Source: Sciurus carolinensis
Lineage: Eukaryota; Chordata; Mammalia; Rodentia; Sciuridae
Direction: 5' to 3'
DNA length: 64,000 nt
Assembly (NCBI RefSeq): GCF_902686445.1
Contig: NC_062214.1
Coordinates: forward strand, 56,889,177-56,953,176
The notes under the pieces are model-generated. The model worked only from the letters and a program-made list of their open reading frames with translations. It had not been told where the DNA came from and did no database searches. Positions within the stretch are counted from its first letter, which is position 1, and each line of letters opens with the position of its first letter. Made by a program: the position numbers and the translations under genes. Shown here piece by piece: positions 34,118-44,668 of this stretch.

Positions 34118-34678
34118 CTGAAAAATAACCTGAACAATAAGTGGACTAAGGAACTGAACAGACACTTCACAGAAGAAGAAATACAATCAATGAAAAAATA
34201 TATGAAAAAATATTCAACATCTATAGCAATTAGAGAAATGCAAGTCAAAACTACTGTAAGATTTTAGCTCATTCCAGTCAGAATGGCAATTATCAAGAAT
34301 GAAAGCAACAATAAACATTGGTGAGGATGTGGGGAGAAAGCTACACTCATACACTGCTACTGCATCTGCAAATTGATGCAACCATTATGGATGGCAGACA
34401 TGTAGATGTCAATTCACAATAAGGGGGTCTAGGAGAATAGAGGTACTTTGTCTTAGGCAGAGGGGAGTGAAGGGAAGGGAGGGGCCATGGGGTTAGGAAG
34501 GACAGAAGAATGAATCAGACATTACCCTATGTGCATGTATGACTACACAACTGGTGTGATTCTACATCATGTACAACTGGAAGAATGAGAAGTTATACTA
34601 CATTTATGTATGATGTGTCAGAATGCATTCTATGGTCATATATAACTAATTAGAACAAATCTTTAAAATTTTTTTTAA
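34118..34678 (+). mobile_element. Sciurid L1 with internal deletion, plus strand
   Basis: The first 270 bp (to about 34390) encode the ORF2 C-terminal region ('gaactgaacagacacttcac', 'gcaattagagaaatgcaagt', 'tggtgaggatgtggggagaa'). The sequence then jumps near 34400 straight to the L1 3' end ('gtgcatgtatgactacac', 'atcatgtacaactgg', 'gaatgcattctatggtcata') and an A-rich tail. The remaining part of ORF2 is missing, so the copy is both 5'-truncated and internally deleted. Confidence 0.78.
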
Positions 34679-35029
34679 AAGGAAATGGAAATACATTTGA
34701 AACACCATTGAGGCTTGTACTAAGAGCTACGACAATACAGGAAAGTGACAGAATAAATGTCTGGGGTGGCAGGACAGCTTCATATCAGAGTCAGATTTTG
34801 ATCTCTTAAGAGTTATGTTTTTAAAGGGCAGATCAGAGTGAAAAGATGTCTTTGGGAGAGGAGATAGCATTTTTTAAAAGATCTGAAAAACAAGGCCAAC
34901 ATAGTACCAACTCATTTCTCTCTATGCTTCCTCCTCCCAGTGGTTTTTTATATATTCACAATGTTGTTTCATGCCACCTCCTTAATTCCAAATACTTTCA
35001 CCACCTCAAAAATCAGCTCTGTACTCATT

Positions 35030-35395
35030 GGTAGTTATTACTAATTCTCCTTTCTCCCAGTCCTTGGTAACTACTAATCTGCATTCTGCTTCTACAGATT
35101 TGCTGTGCTGGACATTTTATACAAGTTGAGTTATAGAATATGTGACCCCTTGTGTTTGGCTTCTCTCTCTTAGCATCCTTTGAGCGTTTATCTGTTTCAT
35201 GGAGTGGTGGAATAATATTTCCTTCTATAGATGCACTAAATTTTGTTGAGCCATTCATCAGTTGATAGGCATTGGGTAATTTTTATTTTTATAGTGGCAA
35301 TCCTTCTATGAACACTTGCATATAAATTTCTGTGCAGGAACATGCTTAATTCTCTTGAATGTGTATGGAAGGTGATTGTGGATGTTTGGTAACTG
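35030..35395 (-). mobile_element. Old L1M LINE 3' part, left of the younger L1
   Basis: 'ccttggtaactactaatctg', 'cattctgcttctacagattt', 'ggacattttatacaagttga' and 'cattcatcagttgataggca' match the inverted 3' half of an old L1M. It resumes past the insertion at 36362. Confidence 0.75.
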
Positions 35396-35403
35396 CACTT
35401 TTT
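35396..35403 (+). repeat. Nested L1 target-site duplication, left
   Basis: CACTTTTT, matches 36354-36361. It is short for L1 but supported by the rejoined host L1M. Confidence 0.75.
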
Positions 35404-35814
35404 TCAATTTTTAAAAAATTTTTCCAATTAGTTGTACATGACAGTAGAATGCATTTATACATTTCAATAGATCATAAATAGAGTGTAATCTCATTTTTCT
35501 GATTATATGTATTGTAGCATCACATCCATCTTGCAGTCATGCATGTATATGAGGTAATAATGTCTGTTTCACTCTACTCTCATTCCTACCCCTATGTCCC
35601 ATCCCCTCCCTTCACTCCCCTCTACCTAATATGAAGAAGCTCTATTCTTCCCTATCAACCCCCTTTATTGTGAATTAGCATCTGCATATCAGAGAAAATA
35701 TCCAACATTTGGTTTTTTGAGTTTGGCTTATTTCTCTTAGCATGATATTCTCTAATTCCATCCATTTACCAACAAATGCCATAATTTCATTCTTCTATAA
35801 AGTTGAGTAATATT

Positions 35815-35819
35815 CTATC

Positions 35820-35872
<53 letters not shown>
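35815..35872 (+). repeat. (TATC)n microsatellite, about 13 units
   Basis: An uninterrupted TCTA run at the place where the L1 normally has a short TATA-rich phrase. It must have grown after the L1 inserted. Confidence 0.97.
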
Positions 35873-35898
35873 ATACCATATTTTCCTTATCCATTCTT

Positions 35899-36353
35899 CT
35901 ATTGAAGGGCATCTAGGTTGGTTCCATAATTTATGGTGAATTGAGCTGCTATAAACATTGATGTGGCTGCATCACTGTAGTATGTTGATTTTAAACCCTT
36001 TGGGTATAAACCAAGGAGTAGGATAACTGGGTCAAATGGTGTTTCCATTCTAAGTTTTCTGAGGAATCTCCATATTGCTTTCCATAATGGTTGCACCAAT
36101 TTGCATTCCCACCAGCAATGTATGAGTGTACCTTTATCTCCACATCCTCCCCAATATTCATAATTGCTTGTATTCTTGATAACTGCCATTTTGATTGGAG
36201 TGAGATGAAATCTTAGAGTAGTTTTGATTTGCATTTCTCTAATTACTAGAGGTGTTGAACATTTTTTCATATATTTGTTGATTAATTGTATATCTTCTTC
36301 TGTGATGTGTCTGCCCAGTTTCTTAGCCCATTTATTGATTGGATTATTTGTTT
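35899..36353 (-). pseudogene. LINE-1 ORF2 C-terminal fragment
   Basis: About 151 codons are open on the minus strand from the insertion edge. The visible L1 ORF2 hallmarks, in order, are INKWAKKLGRHI, KKCSTPLVIREMQIKTTLRF, the cysteine-rich [19 protein letters not shown] and [11 protein letters not shown]. The normal frame is lost near 35930: the asparagine/glutamine-rich stretch that should continue (NQPRCP-type) moves to another register, and the frame stops at 35899. ORF2 is the L1 endonuclease/reverse transcriptase. This piece holds only the region after the catalytic domain, has no start or catalytic site, and is a dead fragment. Its low number of changes suggests moderate age. Confidence 0.9.
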
Positions 36354-36361
36354 CACTTTTT
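36354..36361 (+). repeat. Nested L1 target-site duplication, right
   Basis: CACTTTTT, matches 35396-35403. The host L1M resumes right after it. Confidence 0.75.
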
Positions 36362-37320
36362 GAGAAGCTACCAAACTGCCCATTTACACTTTTACCTGCA
36401 ATATAGGAGAGTTTCAGTTTCTCAACATATTCATCGTGGCTCCTTTATTGTCTGTCTTTTTTATTATAGTCATCATAGTGGATCTAAAGTGGAATCCCAT
36501 TGTTGATTTAGATTTCCGTTTCTCCAATAACTAATGTAGATTTTAACTTTGTAGCATATTTTGAAAATGGAATGTATGTCAAAAAATTTTACTTTGCTTT
36601 TTTCAAGATTGTTTTAAGTCATTCTGGAATCCACATTATTTTTAGAATCAGATTATCAATTTCTGCAAAAAGACTAGCCAAGAATTTTATAGGTCTCTTG
36701 GGGCATAACTGTAAATTAATAATATTGTCTTCCCATCCATGAATATGGAAAGTCTTATTATGTAGACCTATAATTTTGTTCAACAATGTACATCAAGTTA
36801 TCCATGCACAAGTCTTATATTTCTTTTGTTTAATTAATTATTCCTGCTATTCCTTTTGGTGATACTGAAAATTAGAATTATTTTCTTAATTTCATCTTCA
36901 GATTGTTCACCTATTGTATAGAAATTAAATTGGTTTTTGTATTCATTTTGTGTCCAATATATATTATTGGTTTTTGGAATTATCTATAAATCAGATAGGA
37001 GCAAAAAAATTATAAAAAATTCACACATGTCCTTTCTATTTTCGTTTTTAGTTACCTTTGCCCATTGTCTTTATTCATGAGGGTTCACATTACTGTATAG
37101 TGCCCTTTCAGTTCAGTTTGAAGGAGTCCTTTTAGTATGTCTTATAATACAGGAATGCTGGCAACAAATTCAGCCTCTGTGCATGTAAGAATGTCTTAAT
37201 ACGTGCTTCATTTTATTGCAGTTCATCATTTGGTAGTTCTCTGAGAATGAAGCTTTGAGAGAGTGACAACTCCTTTTGCACCCCTTATTTTGCTTCACCA
37301 CTGGCAGTTAGGCTAAGGGT
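36362..37320 (-). mobile_element. Old L1M LINE, right of the younger L1
   Basis: Continues the element at 35030: 'gagaagctaccaaactgccc', 'ttgtctgtcttttttattat', 'gatttagatttccgtttctc'. Further right, ORF2-derived minus-strand blocks such as 'tcagattatcaatttctgca', 'aaaagactagccaagaattt' and 'cttaatttcatcttcagatt' fit L1M order. The region from 36980 to 37320 fits less well. Confidence 0.7.
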
Positions 37321-37355
37321 TTTTACTGTGAATTTGGTCTGATTTTTCTTTTACT

Positions 37356-37393
37356 TACTTTCTTTCTTTCTTTCTTTTTTTTTTTTTTTTTTT
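37356..37393 (+). repeat. (TTTC)n and poly-T tract
   Basis: A pyrimidine run of TTTC units that passes into about 20 T. Possibly the inverted tail of a lost retroposon. Confidence 0.9.
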
Positions 37394-38745
37394 GAAAGTT
37401 AAAATAGAGTAGGGGAGTGGGCAATGGAGTGAGGACAAGTTAAAAGGCCATGAAGTTCTTAACTGAGATTCTTGCATTGTTCTTGCATAAATGCTACCCA
37501 GATTGTTTCAAGTCTCTGGTTAATTTCCAGAGTTGTAAAATAGAGTTGATTGAAAAGAGAAAGTTTTCTAATTGGTTTTTTGGAGGAGAGAATTTTCAGA
37601 GGGTAATACTTTGCAATTTTTCCTACTTCCTCAACTTTTTGAATGCATTTGTGGCAGGCATACTGAAGTATGCTAGAGAGAACTTATATTCTATTGGAGA
37701 GAGAAAGATTATGTGCAAATACAGAGCAATGGAGATATCTTACTACTCAAATTATCTGAGGACTTGAAGAATTGATATGTCAGGAGGTTGTGAGGAAGGA
37801 ATGTAGAATATCGAGTTCTTCCCTGGACCTGTTATATTTTAACATTTTAAAAAGATCTCCAGGTGATTTACATGCACATTAACTTTAGAGAAATACTAAT
37901 GTCATTCAATTCTTATTAGGTAAAGCACGGGCTCCTTCTGCTACCTAGAACCTCTTTATCCAACCTTATCAGTTTATCACAACATATTTATTTCTCACTT
38001 ATACTGTTTCCAATGTGTGAGTGGAGGCTCCCTCCCATTCTATGGCACAAGGATTCGGTTCTCTTAACTTTTTAACACCACCATATAAACACATAACTTC
38101 CAAGTTTTCCACTCAAATGGAATCAGCATACTGTCTCTTAAATGCCTCAGCCAATAAATGAGACAGGAGACTTCCGCTCATAGTCCATTGGTATGAGCTA
38201 GTCACACAGCCCTAGCTTAAATAAGCTGAAAATGTACAGATGGGGTACCTGAATTATTTGCTGAGTACTATTTCTGCTACTTCCCTTCAGAGAGGTTCAC
38301 ATGATCCAACATGGATAATCAGAGTAAGGAAAATTTTGACTTTAGGAAAATCACAGAAAAGGTTTAAAAAAAAAAGTATAATTCTGATTTGGAGCTTAGA
38401 AGAGGCACTGGACCCAAAAGCTAAACAAGCAGAGGAAGATGGATATTAAAAGATGAAAAGAGAACCTTAATTTAATACACACACTATTCTAAGAGGAAGT
38501 ACTGGGTATCAACATTTATACAAAGAGAAAAAAACGTGGTGGAGACATTTCATAAAATCCTCTGGCTTCATTGTAAACTTGAGTCAAAATTTTGCAGAAA
38601 AACTTTTTTTGAGAGTTTGATTTGGATGGATTCAGTGACTCAGAAGTAACAAATTCTGAGTGTTAGGATCGACTTATAGGTCATTATAAGAATGGGTATA
38701 TATTCTTACATATATCCTTGCCCAGAGGCAGGTAGGTGGATACAG
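37394..38745. other. No assigned feature
   Basis: About 1.35 kb with no recognised gene. The 105-codon frame at 37450 has no known domain. Confidence 0.4.
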
Positions 38746-38861
38746 GGCAATGCATATAAGATTGGACATTTGGAAGTTGTAGTCCTAATCCCAGCTGTTA
38801 GGTATTCACTGTGGGTTTTTAAGCAAGATCTTAACACTATTGAGTTTTATAGGAAGACCAT

Positions 38862-39145
38862 TGTTCTCAACTTTGGCTGAGCATGAGAATCAGAATCATC
38901 CATGAATCTTTCAAAAAATCCCAGACCAAATGAAATACTCTCTGGAGATGACACCAAGATGCCTATAAAAAGCTAGGTTATCCCAGTGTCCTCATACCTG
39001 AATGTGCGTGGAGATCACTTGAGGATCTTGTTGAAATGAAGATTCTGATTCCCCTGGGTCGGGGATGCGACCTGCAATTCTGTTTGCTCAGTTCTGCTGC
39101 TGCTGCTGCTGCCAGTCCAGGAGCCCGGGCCTAGAGCATCTGAAA
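38862..39145 (+). mobile_element. Two MER5-like hAT-Charlie relics in series
   Basis: 'accattgttctcaactttgg' then 'ctgagcatgagaatcagaat' opens the first. From about 39000, 'gatcacttgaggatcttgtt', 'gaagattctgattcccctgg' and 'gcctagagcatctgaaatag' look like a second member. (CTG)6 at 39094-39111 sits inside the second. Confidence 0.6.
39094..39111 (+). repeat. (CTG)6 trinucleotide run
   Basis: Six perfect CTG units inside a hAT relic, where related copies often carry 'gatgctgctgg'. Short, and no disease-type length. Confidence 0.95.
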
Positions 39146-40370
39146 TAGCTCATCAATTTCATTCAAAGGCTGTTTTCCCCAACTTAACCAAATTGGCCAA
39201 TGATTTTAACAGGGTTTAAAAGCTGGCTAGGTGGACTCAGGCAGAAAAGCCTCTGGAGGGAGGAGTGAAATGTTTTCACTCAAGGCCAATTCATCGCCTA
39301 CTTCAGAGCTCTAGCGAGGTGCATGAGTGGGCACCGCTCATCTTTCACGTCAGCATTCCCCTGCCAGGGATCCCAGCAGTGTGACCTCTAGGGATGCCAG
39401 GCAGACTGATACAGGATTGGAAGGAATCGGGATCAACAAGAGCTGGGTTGTGCCACTGGATAGTGCAGAAGATAAGAAAGGTGAGAACAGGGAGGGTGGC
39501 CAGTGGTCCCTCAGGAACCCAGTCAGTCATTTTCACATGCGTTACACTGTGAATCTTAATAAAAACCCTAAAATGCTGTCATTGTTTATCTCATTTTCTA
39601 GATTGGAAAACTGTAACTCAGAAGGCAAATCACTTGTCAGCCGAGAAAGCTTTTGTGTGTCACTCAAACCCACCATCTTCCTATTACAGCACACTAAAAA
39701 GTGTCATATTTTCAGCTCTGATGGTGGACAGAAGAACTGGGGTGCTATGTCCTTCCTTCATGGGGCAGGTTTATAATGACCATGATGGTTGGGTTGCTCC
39801 TCTATTGATTCCATTTAGTATATTCCATATGTAGTTTATCTACAGACAAGAAGACGAGAAGATACTATCCATAGATGTAAACTATGGGAAAGGAAGCAAT
39901 GAGAGGTCAGGAGTTGTCACAGATTGTTTCCCTGGCTCTTCCCATCCTCTGTAGTCCACCATTTATCATTTTCAGAAAAAGGCAAAACATGTGATGTAAT
40001 ACAAATTTGTTTTATTACATCATGTAGATCTCTTACTTCTGGGCCCTTCTCCATTCTAAATAGACTTCGCTATGTAGAATTCAAGTGGAATATCCTCAGG
40101 ATATTTGCATGCTCTGTTCCTTCACATATTCTGACAGCTTCCTTCTCTCACCTTCCAGGCTTGGCTCTGATGCCCCCTACTCACAGAACACATTACTGGC
40201 CAGCCCATATGAAACATCATTCACCGTGTGAGTGACCCCATAATTCTCAATTCTCCAAACTTGTTTGAATTATTTAGGGGTCCTGTGAGTTTGTGTGTGT
40301 GTGTGTGCATGCGTGAGTGCATGTGTGTGTTTTAAATCTCTTTACTATCTGTTTCACCTGTTCACTAAAA
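39146..40370. other. No assigned feature (weak MIR near 39545-39680)
   Basis: 'tctcattttctagattggaa' then 'aactgtaactcagaaggc' may be an inverted MIR core. The 149-codon plus frame at 39327-39776 spans it and shows no domain, so it is taken as chance. A GT-rich alternating tract lies at 40289-40331. Confidence 0.4.
40289..40331 (+). repeat. GT-rich alternating purine-pyrimidine tract
   Basis: GTGTGT runs on both sides of GCATGCGTGAGTGCATG give about 40 bp of almost perfect purine-pyrimidine alternation, the pattern that favours Z-DNA. Confidence 0.9.
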
Positions 40371-40371
40371 C

Positions 40372-40560
40372 AATAGTTTACAAACTTATTCTGAAAGAGC
40401 TCTCAAAATATTTAAGGCTTTGTGAGCAATAGGGTCTTCGTGGCAATTACTCAGCTACTGTTATGAGTGTGTCTGTGTTCCACTAAAATTGTTTTTAACA
40501 AAACCGGCAGTAGGTTAGATTTGGTTTACAGGACTTTGCTTGCCAACAACTTGATCTAGA
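40372..40560 (+). mobile_element. hAT-like MER element relic (orientation A)
   Basis: 'aatagtttacaaacttattc', 'aatatttaaggctttgtgag', 'gtgtctgtgttccactaaaa' and 'ggttagatttggtttacagg' match the family at 6025, 26695 and 33228. Confidence 0.65.
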
Positions 40561-40608
40561 AAATAAGTCTTACTAGCTGTCTTATCTCCAGTTGTATTTA
40601 TAGCACCC

Positions 40609-40612
40609 AAAC

Positions 40613-40644
<32 letters not shown>

Positions 40645-40646
40645 CA
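40609..40646 (+). repeat. (AAAAC)n microsatellite
   Basis: Tandem AAAAC units with a slightly irregular left end. Confidence 0.95.
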
Positions 40647-40770
40647 CTACTTAGCATCTAATACCATTTAGTAGATTTATTTTCAAATGAATGAATGAAT
40701 ACACAAATGAATCCACTTGCTCAGCAAATAGGAACCACAAGAGAATGTGGATAAAGAAAATAAGTAAATT

Positions 40771-40781
40771 AAGAACTTTTA
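40771..40781 (+). repeat. L1 target-site duplication, left
   Basis: AAGAACTTTTA, exact match to 40950-40960. Confidence 0.85.
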
Positions 40782-40949
40782 TGAAAAATGTTGGAATGAG
40801 ACAGACATCATTACGCTATGTACATGTATGATTACACGAATGGTAAGAATCTACATTGTGTACAACCATAGAAATGAAATTATGTACCCCATTTGTGTAC
40901 AATGAATCAAAATGCAGTCTGTAAAAAATTAAAAGCTAAATAAAAAAAA
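40782..40949 (+). mobile_element. Short sciurid L1 3'-end insertion
   Basis: About 168 bp of L1 3' end ('ctatgtacatgtatgattac', 'tctacattgtgtacaaccat', 'gtacaatgaatcaaaatgca') closes with an A-rich tail. A perfect 11-bp duplication AAGAACTTTTA flanks it at 40771-40781 and 40950-40960. This is severe 5' truncation of an ordinary L1 insertion. Confidence 0.88.
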
Positions 40950-40960
40950 AAGAACTTTTA
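40950..40960 (+). repeat. L1 target-site duplication, right
   Basis: AAGAACTTTTA, exact match to 40771-40781. Confidence 0.85.
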
Positions 40961-42705
40961 AACCTGGGAACCCATCTGCTAAGACAGTGTGCTATCTCTT
41001 ATCTTAATTCTTAAAAAATACTTCAGAAAAATTAGGGATGAAATAGCAAGAGCCAGACAACTATACAATTAAAACTGGTGTGGATCCCTATGAGGGGCTC
41101 TATTGCTGGCCCCTTCTGAGCTGAGCATGGTCAAGGTTGAAGGTTTGGGTTGGTGGAACCAGAGAAATTTAGAGATCTAAGAAGAGAGAAGACTTGTGCT
41201 CCTATCTGATTTGGATTTGGAGAGCTGGAGAAGAGCTGAGTGTGTTGTAGAAGTGGTTGTAGAAGTGGGTGTTCCAAAAAGTCTAGTCAATCTTAGAGAG
41301 CTTTGGCTTGTGCACTATGGTAAGGGCCAAGACTCAGTAGGTCACTATGCATCTAAATACTGCTCAGCCCTGACACAGACCTGGAGTTGGAATGGAGGGT
41401 TGGAACAAGGAGAATGTTCTCTCAGGTGTCAGCCTGGACCACTGATCTGAATCCTGGGAAGATGAGGACTCAGAAGATGCCAGAATAAAACAGATGCCTT
41501 TCCTGCATCCTTATCATGAACCCAGGAAAGCCTACCTTATGGGCTTGGGCTCAGTGAAGTCACACATCATTTGTGCTTAGAAGTCCCTTTTCCTTGGCTC
41601 TAGTACTTCCCTCCTGAAACCCTTAATAATTTTTGGAGATCCTAAAATCACTGTTTCATTTTGCACTAGATCCTACAAATTATGTAGCTGGCCCTGCCTA
41701 TTCATGAACATACTAAACTGAGACTAAATTGTAGGGAAAGGAAAAATAATTTCATGTCTGAACTGAGAAAATTTTGAATGGACTTAGTTTCCCCTTAATG
41801 GTTGAACATGAAGTCTTTGCTAAGAAGTGGGATGGTATTTTAAAAGGACTCTTTGACATATAGAAAAACAGAAATTTGGAATTCTGCTAATGTACATCAG
41901 TGGGCCAAGACTCCTGTTCTCTACTGATGGGCAGGAAGAGAGAAGCTTAGATAATTTCTAGCAGATTAGCTGAAGTCCCTATGGAGTTTTAATTCTTTCT
42001 GAAAATATCAGAAAACTGAATTCTCAGTCACCAAGACACTTGTTCAGAATTATCCCGTGTTGGAGTGAGGAAGCAGCATCATTTTGAAGCATTGGGGAAA
42101 CTGCCTAATTTATATTCCTTGCATAGTCCTTATGAATTAACTAAAATCCATTTATATTCAAGAACTTAAAGCTTTAGGTCTAAGATCAAAACTTGGTTTG
42201 TGTTGAATAAGCAGACTGGGCAGTATAGGCTGCCTCCCAAGAGAGACCAAACGAGGCCAGGCAGAGGCCACTAGGAAGGAAGCTGGAATAAAAAGGCATG
42301 ACCAATGCAGCTAGCCGATCATTTGGCATTGAGAATAACTCATCCATGTCCACTTGGGTGAGACCAACATCACTGTCACTCCAGAGAGTCGGTTGCTGAC
42401 CTTCAACATCCCCTGGTTGCCTATGGGGCCACATGCAAAGTTCTCAGCTTGGCTGCTCAGTTCCACTGTGTCTGACCCCCACTTACTGTCCACCTTCATC
42501 TTGCATCTTGCTATTTCCTGTCTCTAAGATTTTCCTGTCTGAAATAGCTTTCCCTCCTCTTTTGTCCAGTGATCATGTCTCCATTTTCCCCCCTCTCTTA
42601 AAGTTCCACTAACTCATTCAAACACAATTGCTACCTCTGTCCTTTGGGTCAACACTGTAGTTCATAAATTTAGCTATTAATGGCCTATTATCACTTGCTG
42701 TTTAG
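40961..42705. other. No assigned feature
   Basis: About 1.7 kb without a recognised exon or repeat. Two overlapping minus frames at 42186-42499 (82 and 62 codons) show no domain. Confidence 0.4.
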
Positions 42706-42709
42706 ATTA

Positions 42710-42835
42710 CAATCTGGGAGCTTCATCAGGGCAAGGACTGGCACAGTTGCTTCCTAACACCTGGCCAGAACTATGATAGGTTCTTAATAAATATTTGTGA
42801 AATAATTTAAAGAATGAATGAAGGAAGGAATGAGT
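42710..42835 (+). repeat. L2 LINE 3' end
   Basis: 'tgggagcttcatcagggcaa', 'ggactggcacagttgc', 'aggttcttaataaatatttg' and the GAATGAATGAA tail are the standard 3' end of an L2 element. Confidence 0.8.
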
Positions 42836-44610
42836 GAACAAATGAACTCTTGGCTGGTCTGTGAGATCTAAGAGGAAAAAGACCATGCTTTGTTGCTTGT
42901 GAGTTATTTATATCTTATACAGTTTCTGGTGGTTAAGAAAAATTCATTTATTGCTTGTTTGCAGAATAGGGATGCTATCGAAGTATCATATCTCCTTCTG
43001 GTAGTAGAAAAGTCTGAATACTCAGTCTGAGTATTCAGCCTTGGCTAGAAACACTGAGGCAGTATAGATGCTAACATGAGATAGCTCAACCAACTTCGAC
43101 ATAAGACCCGTTGGCATTCCTTAACTGATCATCAGTCTTTGCTTTTATGGACAGAAATTTTCTCTGAGTAATGTAACTACACATTCTGTTAGCCTGGTAC
43201 AGTATTGGTTAATGGCTGTTGTCCTGGAGTATCAGGTGACCCCCTGTTCTTTCACAAAAGTGTCCTACCTTGGAAGATAAATTATGTGGTCACCCTGGTT
43301 GTATGCTAAATGAAATGCATACCTTAAAGTACATTATAGGTCTCAAGTATTATTAATGTTTTCACAAAGGCCAAAATGTGCTAGCACCTGATGAAGCTTG
43401 TAATGAGATAAAGAGAGATGAGAAAAATGCTCACAAATTAAAATGCAGTGAAGTATCCCCAGATAAGCAAAAAAAAAAAAAAAAAAAAAAAACAGTTGCA
43501 TATGACAGTGTCCATGTGCTTGTGGGTTCTAGGGAAGACTTCAGAGAGACCATGGCATTGTAGAAGCATCAGGAATGATAGAATGGATTCTTCTTTCAAA
43601 AATTAAGCTTTCCTACATTTCCCTAAATTACCTGGAGCTATTCTGCCTTGGTTTATGCTAGTAGTCTCTTTTGTCCCTTTTCCTGCCTTTGTCTTGTGGT
43701 GTCCACAACCCCTGGAATGTCTTTCCTCTTTCAATGCACTTATCTGAATGTCATTCATCTTCATGACCCAAGTTGAGCCCTGCAGGTCAAGGTCTTCCCC
43801 TATTCACAGTTATTCTTACATATTTTAACTCCTGTAAACCTTAAAACCTATTCAACTAGTTTGTCATTTACCATATGCTTCCTTCAAATCTTTCTTTCCA
43901 TTTTTAATCTGACAGCCAGCAACCCTAGAGTGAGTGGGACAGAGAGGAGAGTAAGGCAGTGAGTTACTAGGACCAGGTGTCAGCCAGAGCTGAGAAGTTA
44001 CCTGTGAGAAAGCAGTCCCCCCAAAACCAGAGCAAGGTAAATGGTCCCTAAAGAGTAAACTTGGGGTACACAGTTCTCAAAGACTGGAAGGGAGAAGAGA
44101 AGTATAGACTTCTGTGGTCATTGGTGGGGGTGGTGGTAATTGAATGAGGGACCCCCAAATGGTGGTGAGTTCAGGAAGTGTTGGCTCTTCCTGCCCTTTA
44201 CCCAATCTACCCACAGAAGGAAAATTTGGGAATGGTGGGCTGTACGCAGGGCCTGGGTGCAATCAGGGGATGGACAGCAGGTAAATTTTCCAGGATATGG
44301 GCAGATTCTTGGAGCAGGGCAAAGACATTTCCAGAGGGTCCAAGGATTTTTCTGGAAGCAAGGGACAATCCACACAGGGCAACATTACAGTCATCTTGGA
44401 ATGAAAGATCACACATGACAGGAAGAAATATCTCAAGAATACTTTCCTTGTTTTGATTCAGAGAAAAATATTTAGGAGGACCTGAGGTACCAAAAAGGAC
44501 CCTACAAGCAATATCCTGTGATGGTTCTAAAGCTTCCAATCAGGAAAATATCTATTACACCCCATTCTATCATCTTCCCCTTCTTCTCACCACTTGTCTG
44601 GCCGCCTCCC
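42836..44610. other. No assigned gene; contains poly(A) and unexplained open frames
   Basis: A 24-A run at 43469-43492 could be the tail of a retrocopy, but no source or target duplication is seen. Between 44077 and 44539 several frames stay open on both strands (up to 110 codons) in GC-richer sequence; none has a domain I know. Confidence 0.4.
43014..43038. repeat. Perfect inverted repeat, 12-bp arms, 1-nt centre
   Basis: Arm CTGAATACTCAG (43014-43025), a single T, and arm CTGAGTATTCAG (43027-43038) are exact reverse complements. Confidence 0.95.
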
Positions 44611-44616
44611 CTGCTC

Positions 44617-44668
44617 CCTTTCTTTCTTCCTTCCTTCCTTCCCTCCATTCTTCCTGCCTTTCTTCCAT
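44617..44668 (+). repeat. (TTCC)n pyrimidine-rich tract
   Basis: Irregular TTCC/TTTC units on a homopyrimidine stretch. Confidence 0.9.

Larger units (their letters stand above)
35404..36353 (-). mobile_element. 5'-truncated sciurid LINE-1 nested in L1M
   Basis: The inverted L1 3' end ('agttgtacatgacagtagaa') lies at the left after a T-rich tail. ORF2 coding sequence runs to the right edge. CACTTTTT flanks it at 35396-35403 and 36354-36361. Removing the insert with one copy joins 'ggtaactg', CACTTTTT and 'gagaagctaccaaactg' into continuous L1M sequence. An expanded (TATC)n tract sits inside it. Not autonomous. Confidence 0.88.

Noticed and set aside
39327..39776. 149-codon plus-strand frame
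   Set aside because: No domain, partly over a possible MIR relic, and no splice-site or codon pattern supporting an exon.
43378..43563. Retrocopy suggested by a 24-A run at 43469
   Set aside because: No upstream similarity to a known gene or SINE and no flanking duplication found.
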